DNA of 64,000 nt from Aquimarina atlantica (GTDB taxonomy: Bacteria > Bacteroidota > Bacteroidia > Flavobacteriales > Flavobacteriaceae): assembly GCF_000626715.1 (NCBI RefSeq), contig NZ_AQRA01000001.1, positions 186,001 to 250,000 of the forward strand. The letters are read 5' to 3'. The position numbers and the translations under genes were made by a program. The notes beneath the pieces were generated by a model. It was not told where the DNA came from, made no database searches, and saw nothing but the letters and a program-made list of their open reading frames with translations. This document shows, in pieces, positions 34,457 to 43,105 of this stretch. The first letter of the stretch is position 1. Every line of letters starts with the position of its first letter.

Positions 34457-37075
34457 TTAGAAGTTAAAATCTAATCTAGCATAGTAATAAGCTCCACCAA
34501 ATCCCATTTGAACAGCATCCCAGTACCCACCAGCTTCAGTTTCTCCATCGTTTTGTTGATCAGGATACTCATTAAAGATATTGTTTCCTCCTATAGTAAA
34601 TTTTAGATTTTCTGTTAACTTATATCCCACATTTAGGTCAGCAGTAATTTTAGCACCATAGACATCTTCTGTGTCTGCAAAATCGATAAGAACAATCTCA
34701 CTAAAATGTGTTAAGCCAAGTCCTGCATTAAACTTATTTTTACTGTAATTAGCATTAAATGAAAACTTACTTTCTGGAGCAGAAGCTAATAAGAATGCTT
34801 TTTCTCTTCTTCCAAAAAAGATCTCTTCTGGTAAATCAGTATTTACCTCTTCAATAGTCATATTATTAATATTTCCAGCTAGTGTTGCCGAGATGTTACC
34901 AAAATCGAAGTTTCCTTTCCAGGATAATATTAAATCTAAACCAATAGTTTCTGTATCTACACCATTAGCAAAGAACTGCGCTTCTGCTACGTTTGGTATT
35001 TGAGGGGCGGCAAATGTTCCTGTTAATACAATTCTATCTTTAACATTTATATAATACCCATCTACGGTAGCAGTAAATCCTCCAAAAGTTGCTGTGGCTC
35101 CTAAGGCTCCATTTAGTGCTGTTTCTTCATCGAGTTGATCAATTCCAAAAGAAGCTGTTACAGGGCTATTGTTGGCAGATAATAAAGTTTCTGTTGCAAC
35201 ACCACCCTGGAAATCAGTAAATCTAAGGTTGTAGTATATCTGGGCTAGAGAAGGAGCTCTAAAACCGGTACTTACAGATCCGCGAATATTAACACCTTCT
35301 GTAGCTTTAATTCTAAAAGCTAACTTACCATTAGTAGTACTTCCAAAATCACTATATTCTTCAAATCTTCCGGCAACTCCTAATAAAAAACTATCAGAAA
35401 TATCTAATTCTGCATCTGCATATATAGAGAGGTTAGATCTTGAGCGATCTACTTCGTTTGCAGGGCTATATCCAGGGAATCCCTGTGATCCACCTGGTCT
35501 CAATTCTCCAGAAAGAGGATCTGTAGGCTGTATTTGATTTGCGGGATCTGTAATGGGTAGACCATTTACATCATATGTTGCATAAGACCCTTCTTCACCA
35601 GCAAAAATTTCAAAATTCTCGGTTCTGTATTCTGTACCAAAAGCAATGTTTAATCCTTTAAGGATGTTTGGATAATATTTAGAAAGATCAAGACTAGTTG
35701 TATTTTGGCTTAAACTATGTCCACCAGCATCAAAATCTGTTGGTGAAGAACCTTGCAAAGAGGCGTTTAAAGTTCCTTTGATGAAATAATGAAAGTTATT
35801 TTTACCCCAGGTATTATTAATATCAATTTTCCAACCGCCTTTAGTTTCGGTTCTAACGCCGGCAGAAACAGAATTATCAATGATATTCGATGTTATTCTT
35901 GGTGTAAAACCATTCGAATAGATTGAAGGTACCACACGCTCTCCGTCGTTACGTGTAAAAGCAAAAGCGTCTGTATCACGATAATTTCTTCCTCCAAAAG
36001 CGTAGATTTCAGTTTTTTCAGATATTGGGATTGCAGCATTAGCAAAGAAATTAAAACCATCTATTGCAGCTTCACCAAAACCTCTTCTGAAATCAAAACC
36101 AGGTCGTAATGTTTTGTTTTTACTAAGGTATTCTGTAGTAAAGTTAGCATAACCGCCTTCTCCGATCTCTACCCCATAATTGGCAGTTATTTTTACAGAT
36201 CCTCCATCAAAGTTTCTATCATCAGCAATGATGTTTCCATCATTTTCGGTATCCAATCGATTTCCGTCGGTATTAGGAGTTCCGGCAGGAAAATCTCCTT
36301 TGGCATTTGCATTATAAGCACCATAACTAATACTTCCGGTTAATTTATTAACATTATCTTTTAGAACAATATTAATAACACCTGCGATAGCATCAGAACC
36401 ATATTGCGCTGCAGCACCATCTCTTAAAACTTCAATTCTTTTAATAGCAGATGCGGGAATGGCATTAAGATCGGTTCCAGAATTTCCCCTTCCACGGGTT
36501 CCAAAAACATTAATTAAAGAAGAAGAATGTCTTCTTTTTCCGTTTATTAAAACCAAAGTTTGATCTGGCCCAAGACCACGTAATGTTGCTGGATCTATAT
36601 GATCTGCTCCATCTGATCCCGATTGCTTATTTGCATTAAAAGAAGGAGCGGTATATTGCAGGAGTTCATTAATTTCTATTTTACCACTTTTGGTGATAAT
36701 ATCCTGCATATCAATAATATCAATGGCAACAGGAGTATCGGTTGCTGTTCTCTTTGGGCTTCTGGATCCAACCACAATAATAGTACTTAGTGATTCTCCT
36801 TCGAGGAGGGTGACATCTATTTTTTCTTGTGTTCCTACTTCTATTTCTTGTGTCTCAAAACCAATAAAGCTAAATACAAGAATAGCATTTGGGTCTACAG
36901 CAATTGAGTAGTTTCCTTGATTATCTGTTGTAGTACCTTTTGCAGATCCTTTTTCTATAATATTTACATAAGGTAACGGAGATCCTGAAGAGTCAGTAAC
37001 TGTACCTGTTATTACTTGTTGACTAAAGCACCAACTGGTGAATAAGCAAAATAAAATGAGTGTGATTTTTTTCAT
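34457..37075 (-). CDS. TonB-dependent outer-membrane receptor B
   Basis: 872 residues. Signal peptide (MKKITLILFCLFTSWCFSQ), regulatory-like domain (VITGTVTDSSGSPLPYVNI), plug with LVLINGKRRHSS and KRIEVLRDGAAAQYGSD, and a barrel ending ARLDFNF. The plug loop and regulatory domain are very like receptor A, so the two are paralogues in tandem. Each has its own terminator and they share an upstream sequence block, so they may respond to the same regulator. No SusD, permease or siderophore genes adjoin. Substrate unknown. Confidence 0.93.
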   Translation of the reverse strand: MKKITLILFCLFTSWCFSQQVITGTVTDSSGSPLPYVNIIEKGSAKGTTTDNQGNYSIAVDPNAILVFSFIGFETQEIEVGTQEKIDVTLLEGESLSTIIVVGSRSPKRTATDTPVAIDIIDMQDIITKSGKIEINELLQYTAPSFNANKQSGSDGADHIDPATLRGLGPDQTLVLINGKRRHSSSLINVFGTRGRGNSGTDLNAIPASAIKRIEVLRDGAAAQYGSDAIAGVINIVLKDNVNKLTGSISYGAYNANAKGDFPAGTPNTDGNRLDTENDGNIIADDRNFDGGSVKITANYGVEIGEGGYANFTTEYLSKNKTLRPGFDFRRGFGEAAIDGFNFFANAAIPISEKTEIYAFGGRNYRDTDAFAFTRNDGERVVPSIYSNGFTPRITSNIIDNSVSAGVRTETKGGWKIDINNTWGKNNFHYFIKGTLNASLQGSSPTDFDAGGHSLSQNTTSLDLSKYYPNILKGLNIAFGTEYRTENFEIFAGEEGSYATYDVNGLPITDPANQIQPTDPLSGELRPGGSQGFPGYSPANEVDRSRSNLSIYADAELDISDSFLLGVAGRFEEYSDFGSTTNGKLAFRIKATEGVNIRGSVSTGFRAPSLAQIYYNLRFTDFQGGVATETLLSANNSPVTASFGIDQLDEETALNGALGATATFGGFTATVDGYYINVKDRIVLTGTFAAPQIPNVAEAQFFANGVDTETIGLDLILSWKGNFDFGNISATLAGNINNMTIEEVNTDLPEEIFFGRREKAFLLASAPESKFSFNANYSKNKFNAGLGLTHFSEIVLIDFADTEDVYGAKITADLNVGYKLTENLKFTIGGNNIFNEYPDQQNDGETEAGGYWDAVQMGFGGAYYYARLDFNF

Positions 37076-37088
37076 AAAAAATGTTTAT

Positions 37089-37140
37089 TTAAGGTGATTG
37101 TGTCCTTAAATATATCTAAAAGGTTGGTATTTAGCATAAA
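37089..37140 (-). promoter_or_regulatory. Conserved upstream block of TonB receptor B
   Basis: Same ordered words as the block before receptor A (TGATTGT, TAAATATAT, TAAAA, GTATTTA, CATAAA), with one-base length differences that compensate each other. 14-65 bases before the start at 37075. Confidence 0.4.
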
Positions 37141-37250
37141 CTCTCACGTGTTTTTTAATTGGATTCCTTATTTTATTGATGATTGTAGTGCAAAAAAAGA
37201 AAAGGCAAAATGGTATTTAAAACCTAAAAATATGTTCATTATGTATAAAC

Positions 37251-37289
37251 TAAGGGCGTAAGAATTTACATTGGTGTTTTACACCCTTA
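37251..37289 (-). terminator. Hairpin behind the 55-residue peptide gene
   Basis: TAAGGGCGTAA (37251-37261) and TTACACCCTTA (37279-37289) pair with one mismatch. It lies 31 bases past the peptide stop on the minus strand. The T run is weak, so termination is only possible. Confidence 0.4.
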
Positions 37290-37320
37290 ATTTGTCTAAA
37301 TATTTAATGATTTTTAGTAC

Positions 37321-37488
37321 TTATACACATGGAGAATTCCAAGGTAATGCGCATAAAGGAGCGCTCCACTCACCACCACAAGCGAGACAATCTCTTTCGT
37401 TTCTCGGCCATCCAGAACCCTTAATAATCTGAAGTTGTTTTCTGTTGAGCTTCTGGACTCCTTTAAAATTTAAAATTGTTTGTAACAT
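37321..37488 (-). CDS. 55-residue GG-like-leader, cysteine-rich peptide (RiPP/bacteriocin-like)
   Basis: ATG at 37488 to TAA at 37321-37323, 55 codons. Residues 1-26 (MLQTILNFKGVQKLNRKQLQ, then IIKGSG) look like the leader of Bacteroidota bacteriocin-like or natural-product precursors, where the helix ends in a GG or GS cleavage site. The remainder (WPRNERDCLACGGEWSAPLC and ALPWNSPCV) has four cysteines, three tryptophans and several prolines, unlike an ordinary cytosolic protein. No modifying enzyme or peptidase-ABC exporter is nearby. Function is inferred from leader and composition only; it could also be a signalling peptide. Confidence 0.65.
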   Translation of the reverse strand: MLQTILNFKGVQKLNRKQLQIIKGSGWPRNERDCLACGGEWSAPLCALPWNSPCV

Positions 37489-37528
37489 AATTTTGGTTTT
37501 AAGGTTTATACTATGATTTTAAATCATC

Positions 37529-37542
37529 ACCTAAATTTAGGT
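37529..37542. repeat. Perfect 14-bp palindrome upstream of the peptide gene
   Basis: ACCTAAATTTAGGT is self-complementary and lies 41-54 bases before the peptide start at 37488. A second, 15-base symmetric stretch ATGATTTTAAATCAT lies at 37513-37527. They may be operators. Confidence 0.45.
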
Positions 37543-37630
37543 TTTTCAAATAAAGCTGTGCCAATTATTTGTCATAAATTATTTATAAATAGAAGTTTAC
37601 ATGGATAGTTCTATATGGCAAACACCATAA

Positions 37631-37662
37631 AAAAACCGAATCCTATTAGAGATCCGGTTTTT
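37631..37662 (-). terminator. Terminator of the secreted hypothetical gene
   Basis: AAAAACCGAATC pairs with GATCCGGTTTTT with one internal mismatch, 26 bases past the stop at 37689 on the minus strand. Confidence 0.7.
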
Positions 37663-37688
37663 AATTATTAATTAATATTGTTTAATAT

Positions 37689-38210
37689 TTAGTTTTCTTG
37701 ATATTTATATACAATTGTAGTTACTTCATCTATTTTAGCATCATACATTTCTAAGATGAAATTTTTATTTTCATCAAAATATCCTAAACAGTTATCATTA
37801 CCTCCAGAGTTTACAATATAGAGCCCCTTTCTAAGTGGTCTTACTTTAGCAACTTTATCTCCCGATTTATTTAAAAAAGTTACGATAAAACCTTTTTCAT
37901 CGGCAACTTTGGTATAACCAACCATATCAGAAGTAGTTTCAAACTTTTGTACTACTACTTCATCATCTTCATAAGTGGCTGATTGATTTTCGGTCTCACC
38001 ATCGGAGCTAAGCTTTATTTTACCTTTTTTGGTAATAACTTCCTGTTTTTTAATAACTTTTTCTTCACCATTAGGCCCTTTAATACGAATAGTTTTAGTT
38101 ACTGTTTCTTGTGAAGAATTTTGTTGATCTTTTTTCTCGTCTGATTGTGCGTGGTTAACAGCAATACATAGCATAAATACTGCTGTGATTAGAGTTTTTA
38201 AAGTTTTCAT
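37689..38210 (-). CDS. Secreted protein of unknown function
   Basis: 173 residues. Signal peptide about 1-21 (MKTLKTLITAVFMLCIAVNHA). The mature part is highly charged at first (SDEKKDQQNSSQETVTKTI and repeated K/E-rich strands), then ends in a beta-rich domain (GFIVTFLNKSGDKVAKVRPL, NDNCLGYFDENKNFILEMYD). I do not recognise a family. It is probably periplasmic. It is followed by its own terminator, so it is not coupled to the small peptide gene downstream. Confidence 0.7.
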   Translation of the reverse strand: MKTLKTLITAVFMLCIAVNHAQSDEKKDQQNSSQETVTKTIRIKGPNGEEKVIKKQEVITKKGKIKLSSDGETENQSATYEDDEVVVQKFETTSDMVGYTKVADEKGFIVTFLNKSGDKVAKVRPLRKGLYIVNSGGNDNCLGYFDENKNFILEMYDAKIDEVTTIVYKYQEN

Positions 38211-38349
38211 TTGTTAATTTGTTAGATATAAATTTACAAAAAAACTAAAATATGCTAAAATCTAAATATCTTAATTGGTAATTTTTGTTATAAATTATTT
38301 ATTAAATAATCTTATGAATCTGTACTTGTTTACTATAGATGAATAGCAT

Positions 38350-38357
38350 TATCTTTG
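38350..38357 (+). promoter_or_regulatory. Bacteroidota -7 element for ychF
   Basis: TATCTTTG fits TAnnTTTG; a TTG at 38326-38328 could be the -33 part. The ATG at 38419 is 61 bases downstream. Confidence 0.55.
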
Positions 38358-38418
38358 CACTCTTAAAAATTGGGAGTAAACTATAAAAAATATCCCAACC
38401 ATTATTAATATACGTACC

Positions 38419-39513
38419 ATGAAAGCAGGAATCGTAGGGTTACCAAATGTTGGAAAATCAACATTGTTTAATTGTTTATCTAATGCAAAAGCACAAAGTG
38501 CTAATTTTCCTTTTTGCACCATAGAACCCAATATTGGGGTTGTGAATGTACCAGACCCCAGATTAGAGAAATTAGAAGAATTAGTAGTGCCCGAACGAGT
38601 AATCCCTGCAACGGTAGAAATTGTGGATATTGCTGGTTTAGTGAAAGGAGCAAGTAAAGGAGAAGGACTAGGGAATCAATTTTTAGGTAATATTAGAGAA
38701 ACAGATGCTATCATACATGTATTGCGTTGTTTTGATAATGATAATATTGTTCATGTAGATGGCTCGGTAGACCCAATTAGAGATAAAGAAACGATCGACA
38801 TAGAATTGCAACTTAAAGACCTGGAAAGTGTAGAAAAAAAACTGGATAAAGTAAAAAGAGCTGCCAAAACCGGTAATAAAGAAGCACAAAAGGAAGAAGC
38901 AATTTTACTAAAACTTAGAGAAGGATTAGAAGCTGGGATATCGGTTAGAGCCATTGATATTTCTGAAGATGATCATGCAGCATATGTTAAGCCGTTACAG
39001 TTTATAACAGATAAACCAGTACTTTATGTCTGCAACGTAGATGAAGGAGCTGCTGTCGATGGAAATGATTATGTGAAAAAAGTAAAAGAAACTGTAGCAT
39101 CAGAAAACGCAGAAGTAATAGTATTAGCCGTAGGTACCGAAGCTGATATTACCGAGTTAGATGATTATGAAGAGCGCCAATTATTTTTGCAGGATATGGG
39201 ATTAGAAGAAGCAGGAGCATCTGTATTAATTCGTGCAGCATATAAATTATTAAACCAACAAACGTATTTTACTGCTGGTGAGAAAGAAGTAAGAGCATGG
39301 ACTGTTAATATAGGAGCTACCGCACCACAAGCAGCAGGAGTGATTCATACCGATTTTGAGAAAGGTTTTATACGAGCAGAAGTTATCAAGTATGATGATT
39401 TTGTAAAGTATGGTAGCGAATCCAAGGCGAGAGAAGCAGGAAAGCTTGGCGTAGAAGGAAAGGCATATGTTGTAAATGATGGAGATGTAATGCATTTCTT
39501 ATTTAATGTATAA
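38419..39513 (+). CDS. ychF: Redox-regulated ATPase YchF (Obg family)
   Basis: 364 residues. YchF is a universally conserved ATPase that binds ribosomes and takes part in stress responses. The G1 loop is GLPNVGKS at residues 7-14, the switch region has [13 protein letters not shown], and G3 is [18 protein letters not shown] coiled-coil insertion lies at about 125-200, and the C-terminal TGS domain ends in [13 protein letters not shown]. All hallmark motifs are present. Single gene followed by a strong terminator. Confidence 0.97.
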   Translation: MKAGIVGLPNVGKSTLFNCLSNAKAQSANFPFCTIEPNIGVVNVPDPRLEKLEELVVPERVIPATVEIVDIAGLVKGASKGEGLGNQFLGNIRETDAIIHVLRCFDNDNIVHVDGSVDPIRDKETIDIELQLKDLESVEKKLDKVKRAAKTGNKEAQKEEAILLKLREGLEAGISVRAIDISEDDHAAYVKPLQFITDKPVLYVCNVDEGAAVDGNDYVKKVKETVASENAEVIVLAVGTEADITELDDYEERQLFLQDMGLEEAGASVLIRAAYKLLNQQTYFTAGEKEVRAWTVNIGATAPQAAGVIHTDFEKGFIRAEVIKYDDFVKYGSESKAREAGKLGVEGKAYVVNDGDVMHFLFNV

Positions 39514-39533
39514 AAATCACTTTGTTGATTTAT

Positions 39534-39566
39534 AAAACCTTTTCTGGTAGTACCAGAAAAGGTTTT
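39534..39566 (+). terminator. Terminator of ychF
   Basis: 15-base arms 39534-39548 and 39552-39566 pair perfectly around AGT; T run follows. It is 20 bases past the ychF stop. Confidence 0.85.
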
Positions 39567-39599
39567 TTTGTTGGGTATCGTAATTAGAAAGTATTTAGA

Positions 39600-39635
39600 T
39601 TTTTCAAAAATAACAATACTGCTATTTTTGAAAAA
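39600..39635. repeat. 13-bp inverted repeat containing a promoter element at the EamA start
   Basis: TTTTTCAAAAATA (39600-39612) and TATTTTTGAAAAA (39623-39635) are perfect complements with a 10-base loop. The right arm contains the TAnnTTTG element TATTTTTG (39623-39630) and ends on the first base of the EamA start codon. It could be an operator or, on RNA, a structure hiding the start. Confidence 0.6.
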
Positions 39636-40525
39636 TGCAAAATAGTAAGTTATCCTCGTACGGAATTGCACTGGCAATTGTTGGTATCGTTTTATTCTCT
39701 GCAAAAGCAGTATTAGTCAAATTAGCGTATAAATTTGAAATAAGCTCAGAACATTTATTATTGTTTAGAATGTTGTTTTCTTTACCAATATATATTGTAC
39801 TGGCCTTATATAAAAAACCAGTAGAAAAAAATAAAATTAGAAGAATAGATTACTTGTGGATTTTATTTTTTGGATTCGTTGGGTATTATTTAGCAAGCTA
39901 TTTTGATTTCTTAGGATTGCAGTATATTAAGGCGGGATTAGAGCGAATAATTCTTTTTATTTATCCAACACTGGTTATTATTATTTCTCGTATTTTTTTG
40001 AAGAATATAATAACCAGGCAACAACTATTAGCTATTTTACTAACATATATAGGTGTGATCGTTACATTTTGGGGAGAGCTTCAAATTGAAACTACGCATA
40101 TTATTCTAGGTGGAGCCTTGGTTTTTTTAAGTGCATTAACCTATGCAATTTATCTCGTAGGGAGTGGATGGTTAATTCCTAAGTTTGGTGTAGTAACTTT
40201 TACTTCATACGCAATGATAGTATCATCTCTATGTATTATTATTCAATATTTAGTTTTTGATAGGCAAAATATAGTGAACTATCCGTTAGAAGTATATTTT
40301 ATTTGTATTGTCATGGCAATCTTTTCTACAATTATACCTTCGTATTTGGTGTCTGCAGCTATTGCTAAACTCGGGGCTTCTAATTTTTCGATTATAGCAA
40401 GCTTAGGACCTGTATCTACAATTTTACTGGCTTATTTTCTTTTGGGAGAAAACTTGTCAATAATACAGATAATTGGAGCTGCAATAGTGATTCTGGGCAT
40501 ATATGTAATCTCAAAGAAAAAATAA
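39635..40525 (+). CDS. EamA/DMT family transporter
   Basis: 296 residues with ten hydrophobic helices in two EamA repeats of about 145 residues. AIVGIVLFSAKAVLVKLAYK begins the first repeat and GGALVFLSALTYAIYLVGSG the second; LGASNFSIIASLGPVSTILL and the terminal GAAIVILGIYVISKKK are typical. These proteins export metabolites or amino acids. Only four bases separate the upstream TAnnTTTG element from the ATG, so the mRNA would be leaderless. The substrate is unknown. Confidence 0.9.
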   Translation: MQNSKLSSYGIALAIVGIVLFSAKAVLVKLAYKFEISSEHLLLFRMLFSLPIYIVLALYKKPVEKNKIRRIDYLWILFFGFVGYYLASYFDFLGLQYIKAGLERIILFIYPTLVIIISRIFLKNIITRQQLLAILLTYIGVIVTFWGELQIETTHIILGGALVFLSALTYAIYLVGSGWLIPKFGVVTFTSYAMIVSSLCIIIQYLVFDRQNIVNYPLEVYFICIVMAIFSTIIPSYLVSAAIAKLGASNFSIIASLGPVSTILLAYFLLGENLSIIQIIGAAIVILGIYVISKKK

Positions 40526-40615
40526 AATATGGTAAAATCTATTCGCCTATAAAAAGTTTCAATGTTGTTTTTGAACATTTTTTAATGTTTTTTCATTAAT
40601 TTAACACTCTAATTA

Positions 40616-40631
40616 GTAAGTGTTTACTTAC
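40616..40631. promoter_or_regulatory. Operator-like palindrome before the hybrid kinase gene
   Basis: GTAAGT-GTTT-ACTTAC, 6-bp arms with a 4-base spacer, 61 bases before the ATG at 40692. Confidence 0.4.
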
Positions 40632-40691
40632 GTTGATGGGGATTGCTTTCCAAAGAAAAGATTGGATAAGTAAATTAGATTTGTAATATTT

Positions 40692-42194
40692 ATGAGTAAA
40701 GGGGGCTTAAGGATAGTAGTACTGTACTGTTTTGTATTTATTAGTATTGTTGGTTATGGACGAATAAACGATAATACTGATGACAACAAAGCGGCATCAG
40801 TAGAAAAATTCAGTAGAGGAAAACCAAAACCGGTAGAGGGTAAAAAAGTAAACTTTGATGATGATATATATCAAAGAGAACTTGAAAACAATAAACAAGA
40901 AGTATACTTAGAAGAAATAGCCAGAAAAAATACTATTATTAATATATTATTGGTTAGTCTCGTTCTGGTACTAATAATTTTAATTCTATTCTATAGAAAA
41001 TATAGAATGAGGGAAAAAAGTAGTGATGCTTTAAAAGAAAAAAATGAACAGCTTATTGAAGCAAAGGCAGAAGCTGAAAAACTTACCAATACAAAATCAC
41101 AATTTATTTCTACTGTAAGCCATGAACTTAGGACTCCTCTTTATGGTGTGGTTGGGATTACTACACTACTGTTAGAAGAAAAAGATATTTCGACAAAGCA
41201 TAAGAAATTGCTTAGTTCATTAAAATTTTCTGGAGACTACCTTCTGGATTTAATAAATAAAGTATTGAAAATAAGTAAGATTGAGTCTAATAATGAAAAA
41301 CTTACTAAGACGCCTACAAATCTGCTTAAGCTTTCTCAGAACTTATTGTATTCTTTTGAGTACCAGGCCAAAAATAAAAATAATGAACTTGTTTTAGAAA
41401 TCCCTGATGAACTACCCGATGTACTAAATGTGGATTCTCTTAAAATATCAGAAGTTCTAATTAATCTGATCGGAAATTCATCAAAGTTTACTGAAAATGG
41501 TAAGATATGGCTTAGAATAAAAATCCTCTCTATAGAGAATGAGATGATTACTATTAGATATGAAGTAGAGGATAATGGTGTAGGAATTCCAGAAGATAAA
41601 AAAGAGTTTGTATTCGAGAAGTTTTCTCAGGTAGGTAGAGAGTTTAATAAATCTGAAGGAACAGGATTAGGCTTATCTATTGTTAAAAACCTTTTAGAGA
41701 TGATGGATAGCAAAATTTATTTGGATAGTAAAGAGGGCAGAGGAACCAAGTTTCATTTTGACTTACAATTAGAAATTATAGATGAAAAGGAAGAGAAAGA
41801 AATAGATTCAAATAACAATAATATCAATACGGTTTATAGACGAATATTGGTGGCAGAGGATAATAAAATAAATCAAATTGTTACCAAAAACCTTTTAAAT
41901 ATAATAGGGTACGACTGTACTATTGTAGAGAATGGTTTTAATGCTTTGCAAATGGTTAAAAAAGAAGATTTTGATCTTATACTTATGGACCTAAATATGC
42001 CCTATCTTAATGGAACAGAAGCTACCAGACGTATACGAGAATTTAATGAGGTAACACCCATTATTGCTCTTACTGCCTCAGAGTTAAGTGAAGTACAAGA
42101 AGAATGTATGGAAATAGGAATGAATGATATTATTAATAAGCCATTAAATAAGAATGATCTTAAAAACATCATAACAAAACATTTGTTGCCTTAA
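40692..42194 (+). CDS. Hybrid histidine kinase/response regulator with a short sensor
   Basis: 500 residues. A signal-like N-terminus (1-22), about 58 extracytoplasmic residues without a recognisable fold, a membrane helix at about 82-101, a coiled linker, then HisKA with phospho-acceptor His144 (ISTVSHELRTPLYG), HATPase (NSSKFTENG, DNGVGIP, GTGLGLSIVK) and a C-terminal receiver (ILVAEDNKINQ, MDLNMP with its Asp near 432). Related Bacteroidota kinases usually carry long TPR sensors, so this one has an unusually short input part. No partner regulator gene adjoins. It ends 3 bases from the convergent hydrolase. Confidence 0.92.
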   Translation: MSKGGLRIVVLYCFVFISIVGYGRINDNTDDNKAASVEKFSRGKPKPVEGKKVNFDDDIYQRELENNKQEVYLEEIARKNTIINILLVSLVLVLIILILFYRKYRMREKSSDALKEKNEQLIEAKAEAEKLTNTKSQFISTVSHELRTPLYGVVGITTLLLEEKDISTKHKKLLSSLKFSGDYLLDLINKVLKISKIESNNEKLTKTPTNLLKLSQNLLYSFEYQAKNKNNELVLEIPDELPDVLNVDSLKISEVLINLIGNSSKFTENGKIWLRIKILSIENEMITIRYEVEDNGVGIPEDKKEFVFEKFSQVGREFNKSEGTGLGLSIVKNLLEMMDSKIYLDSKEGRGTKFHFDLQLEIIDEKEEKEIDSNNNNINTVYRRILVAEDNKINQIVTKNLLNIIGYDCTIVENGFNALQMVKKEDFDLILMDLNMPYLNGTEATRRIREFNEVTPIIALTASELSEVQEECMEIGMNDIINKPLNKNDLKNIITKHLLP

Positions 42195-42197
42195 TTT

Positions 42198-42974
42198 TTA
42201 ATGAGAAGGATATATTTCATTAATAAATGAGATAACATTTTTCACCACAATTTCTGTACTTTCTTTATGTGGTGTATGCCCAATATCAGGAATTAATAAA
42301 GCTTTAGAGTAACCCGATGTGTTTTTTACAATAGAATTTACCTGATCCAGTGTTCCGTACTCATCTTTTTCACCCTGAATTATTAGAGAAGGACATTTAA
42401 TTTTAGGCAAATATTCTTCAATATTCCAGGATTGAAAAGATTCAGAAAGCCACGTCTCTGTCCACATTCTAAAAACAGCTTCAGTCTTATCTTCATGGTA
42501 TCTATATAGTTTTTCTTTAAGTGAAGTATTTCGATATGCAAGAACCGCTGCCTTAATGCCATTAATGGTTTCTTGTTCTACAAATACATGGGCCCCTTCG
42601 GTAATAATACCTGTAATTTTTTCTGGAAACAATGCTGCAGTTAATAAAGCAATGCTACCCCCGTCACTATGACCAAATAATATCACATTTTTTAACTCTA
42701 GATTCTGTATTATTTTCCCTAGAACATATGCTTCTTCTTTTAAGTAATCGTTATTTCTTTTAGAAGTAATAAAAGGAGCAGATTTACCATACCCCTGGCG
42801 GTCATAAGAAAGAATATTGCACCTTGTTTTTATTGCTATTTGTTTGGGGAAATCTTTCCACAATTCAATGCACCCTAAAGAGTCATGTAAAAAAATAATA
42901 GTTACTTTTTCTGATGCTAGTGACTCGGGGTATTGAGAGAATTGTAACCGATGTTTATTAATTATTAAATCCAA
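42198..42974 (-). CDS. Alpha/beta hydrolase
   Basis: 258 residues, cytoplasmic. The nucleophile elbow GHSDGGSIALL gives Ser in G-x-S-x-G; IIFLHDSLGCIELWKDFP carries the oxyanion region; the acid is likely in IIQGEKDEYGT, and the catalytic histidine in DIGHTPHKES. Substrate cannot be told from sequence; esterases, haloalkane dehalogenases and related enzymes share this fold. It converges with the hybrid kinase, with 3 bases between stops. Confidence 0.9.
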   Translation of the reverse strand: MDLIINKHRLQFSQYPESLASEKVTIIFLHDSLGCIELWKDFPKQIAIKTRCNILSYDRQGYGKSAPFITSKRNNDYLKEEAYVLGKIIQNLELKNVILFGHSDGGSIALLTAALFPEKITGIITEGAHVFVEQETINGIKAAVLAYRNTSLKEKLYRYHEDKTEAVFRMWTETWLSESFQSWNIEEYLPKIKCPSLIIQGEKDEYGTLDQVNSIVKNTSGYSKALLIPDIGHTPHKESTEIVVKNVISFINEIYPSH

Positions 42975-43105
42975 AATAATGGTTTTGTTATAAAAAGTGC
43001 TAAAAATAAGCTAAAGTCTATGCAAATTGTATATTTTGCGTCATCAAAATTGACACACTAGACATTTTTTTGAGTCTAGCTAAAATAAATAGTTAATCCA
43101 ATACA

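Noticed and set aside
31095..37075. Polysaccharide utilisation locus
   Set aside because: The two TonB receptors have no SusD gene, glycoside hydrolase or sensor nearby, so the usual layout is missing.
37513..37527. Second FNR box
   Set aside because: The half sites match but the spacer is 5 rather than 4, so it does not fit the FNR pattern.
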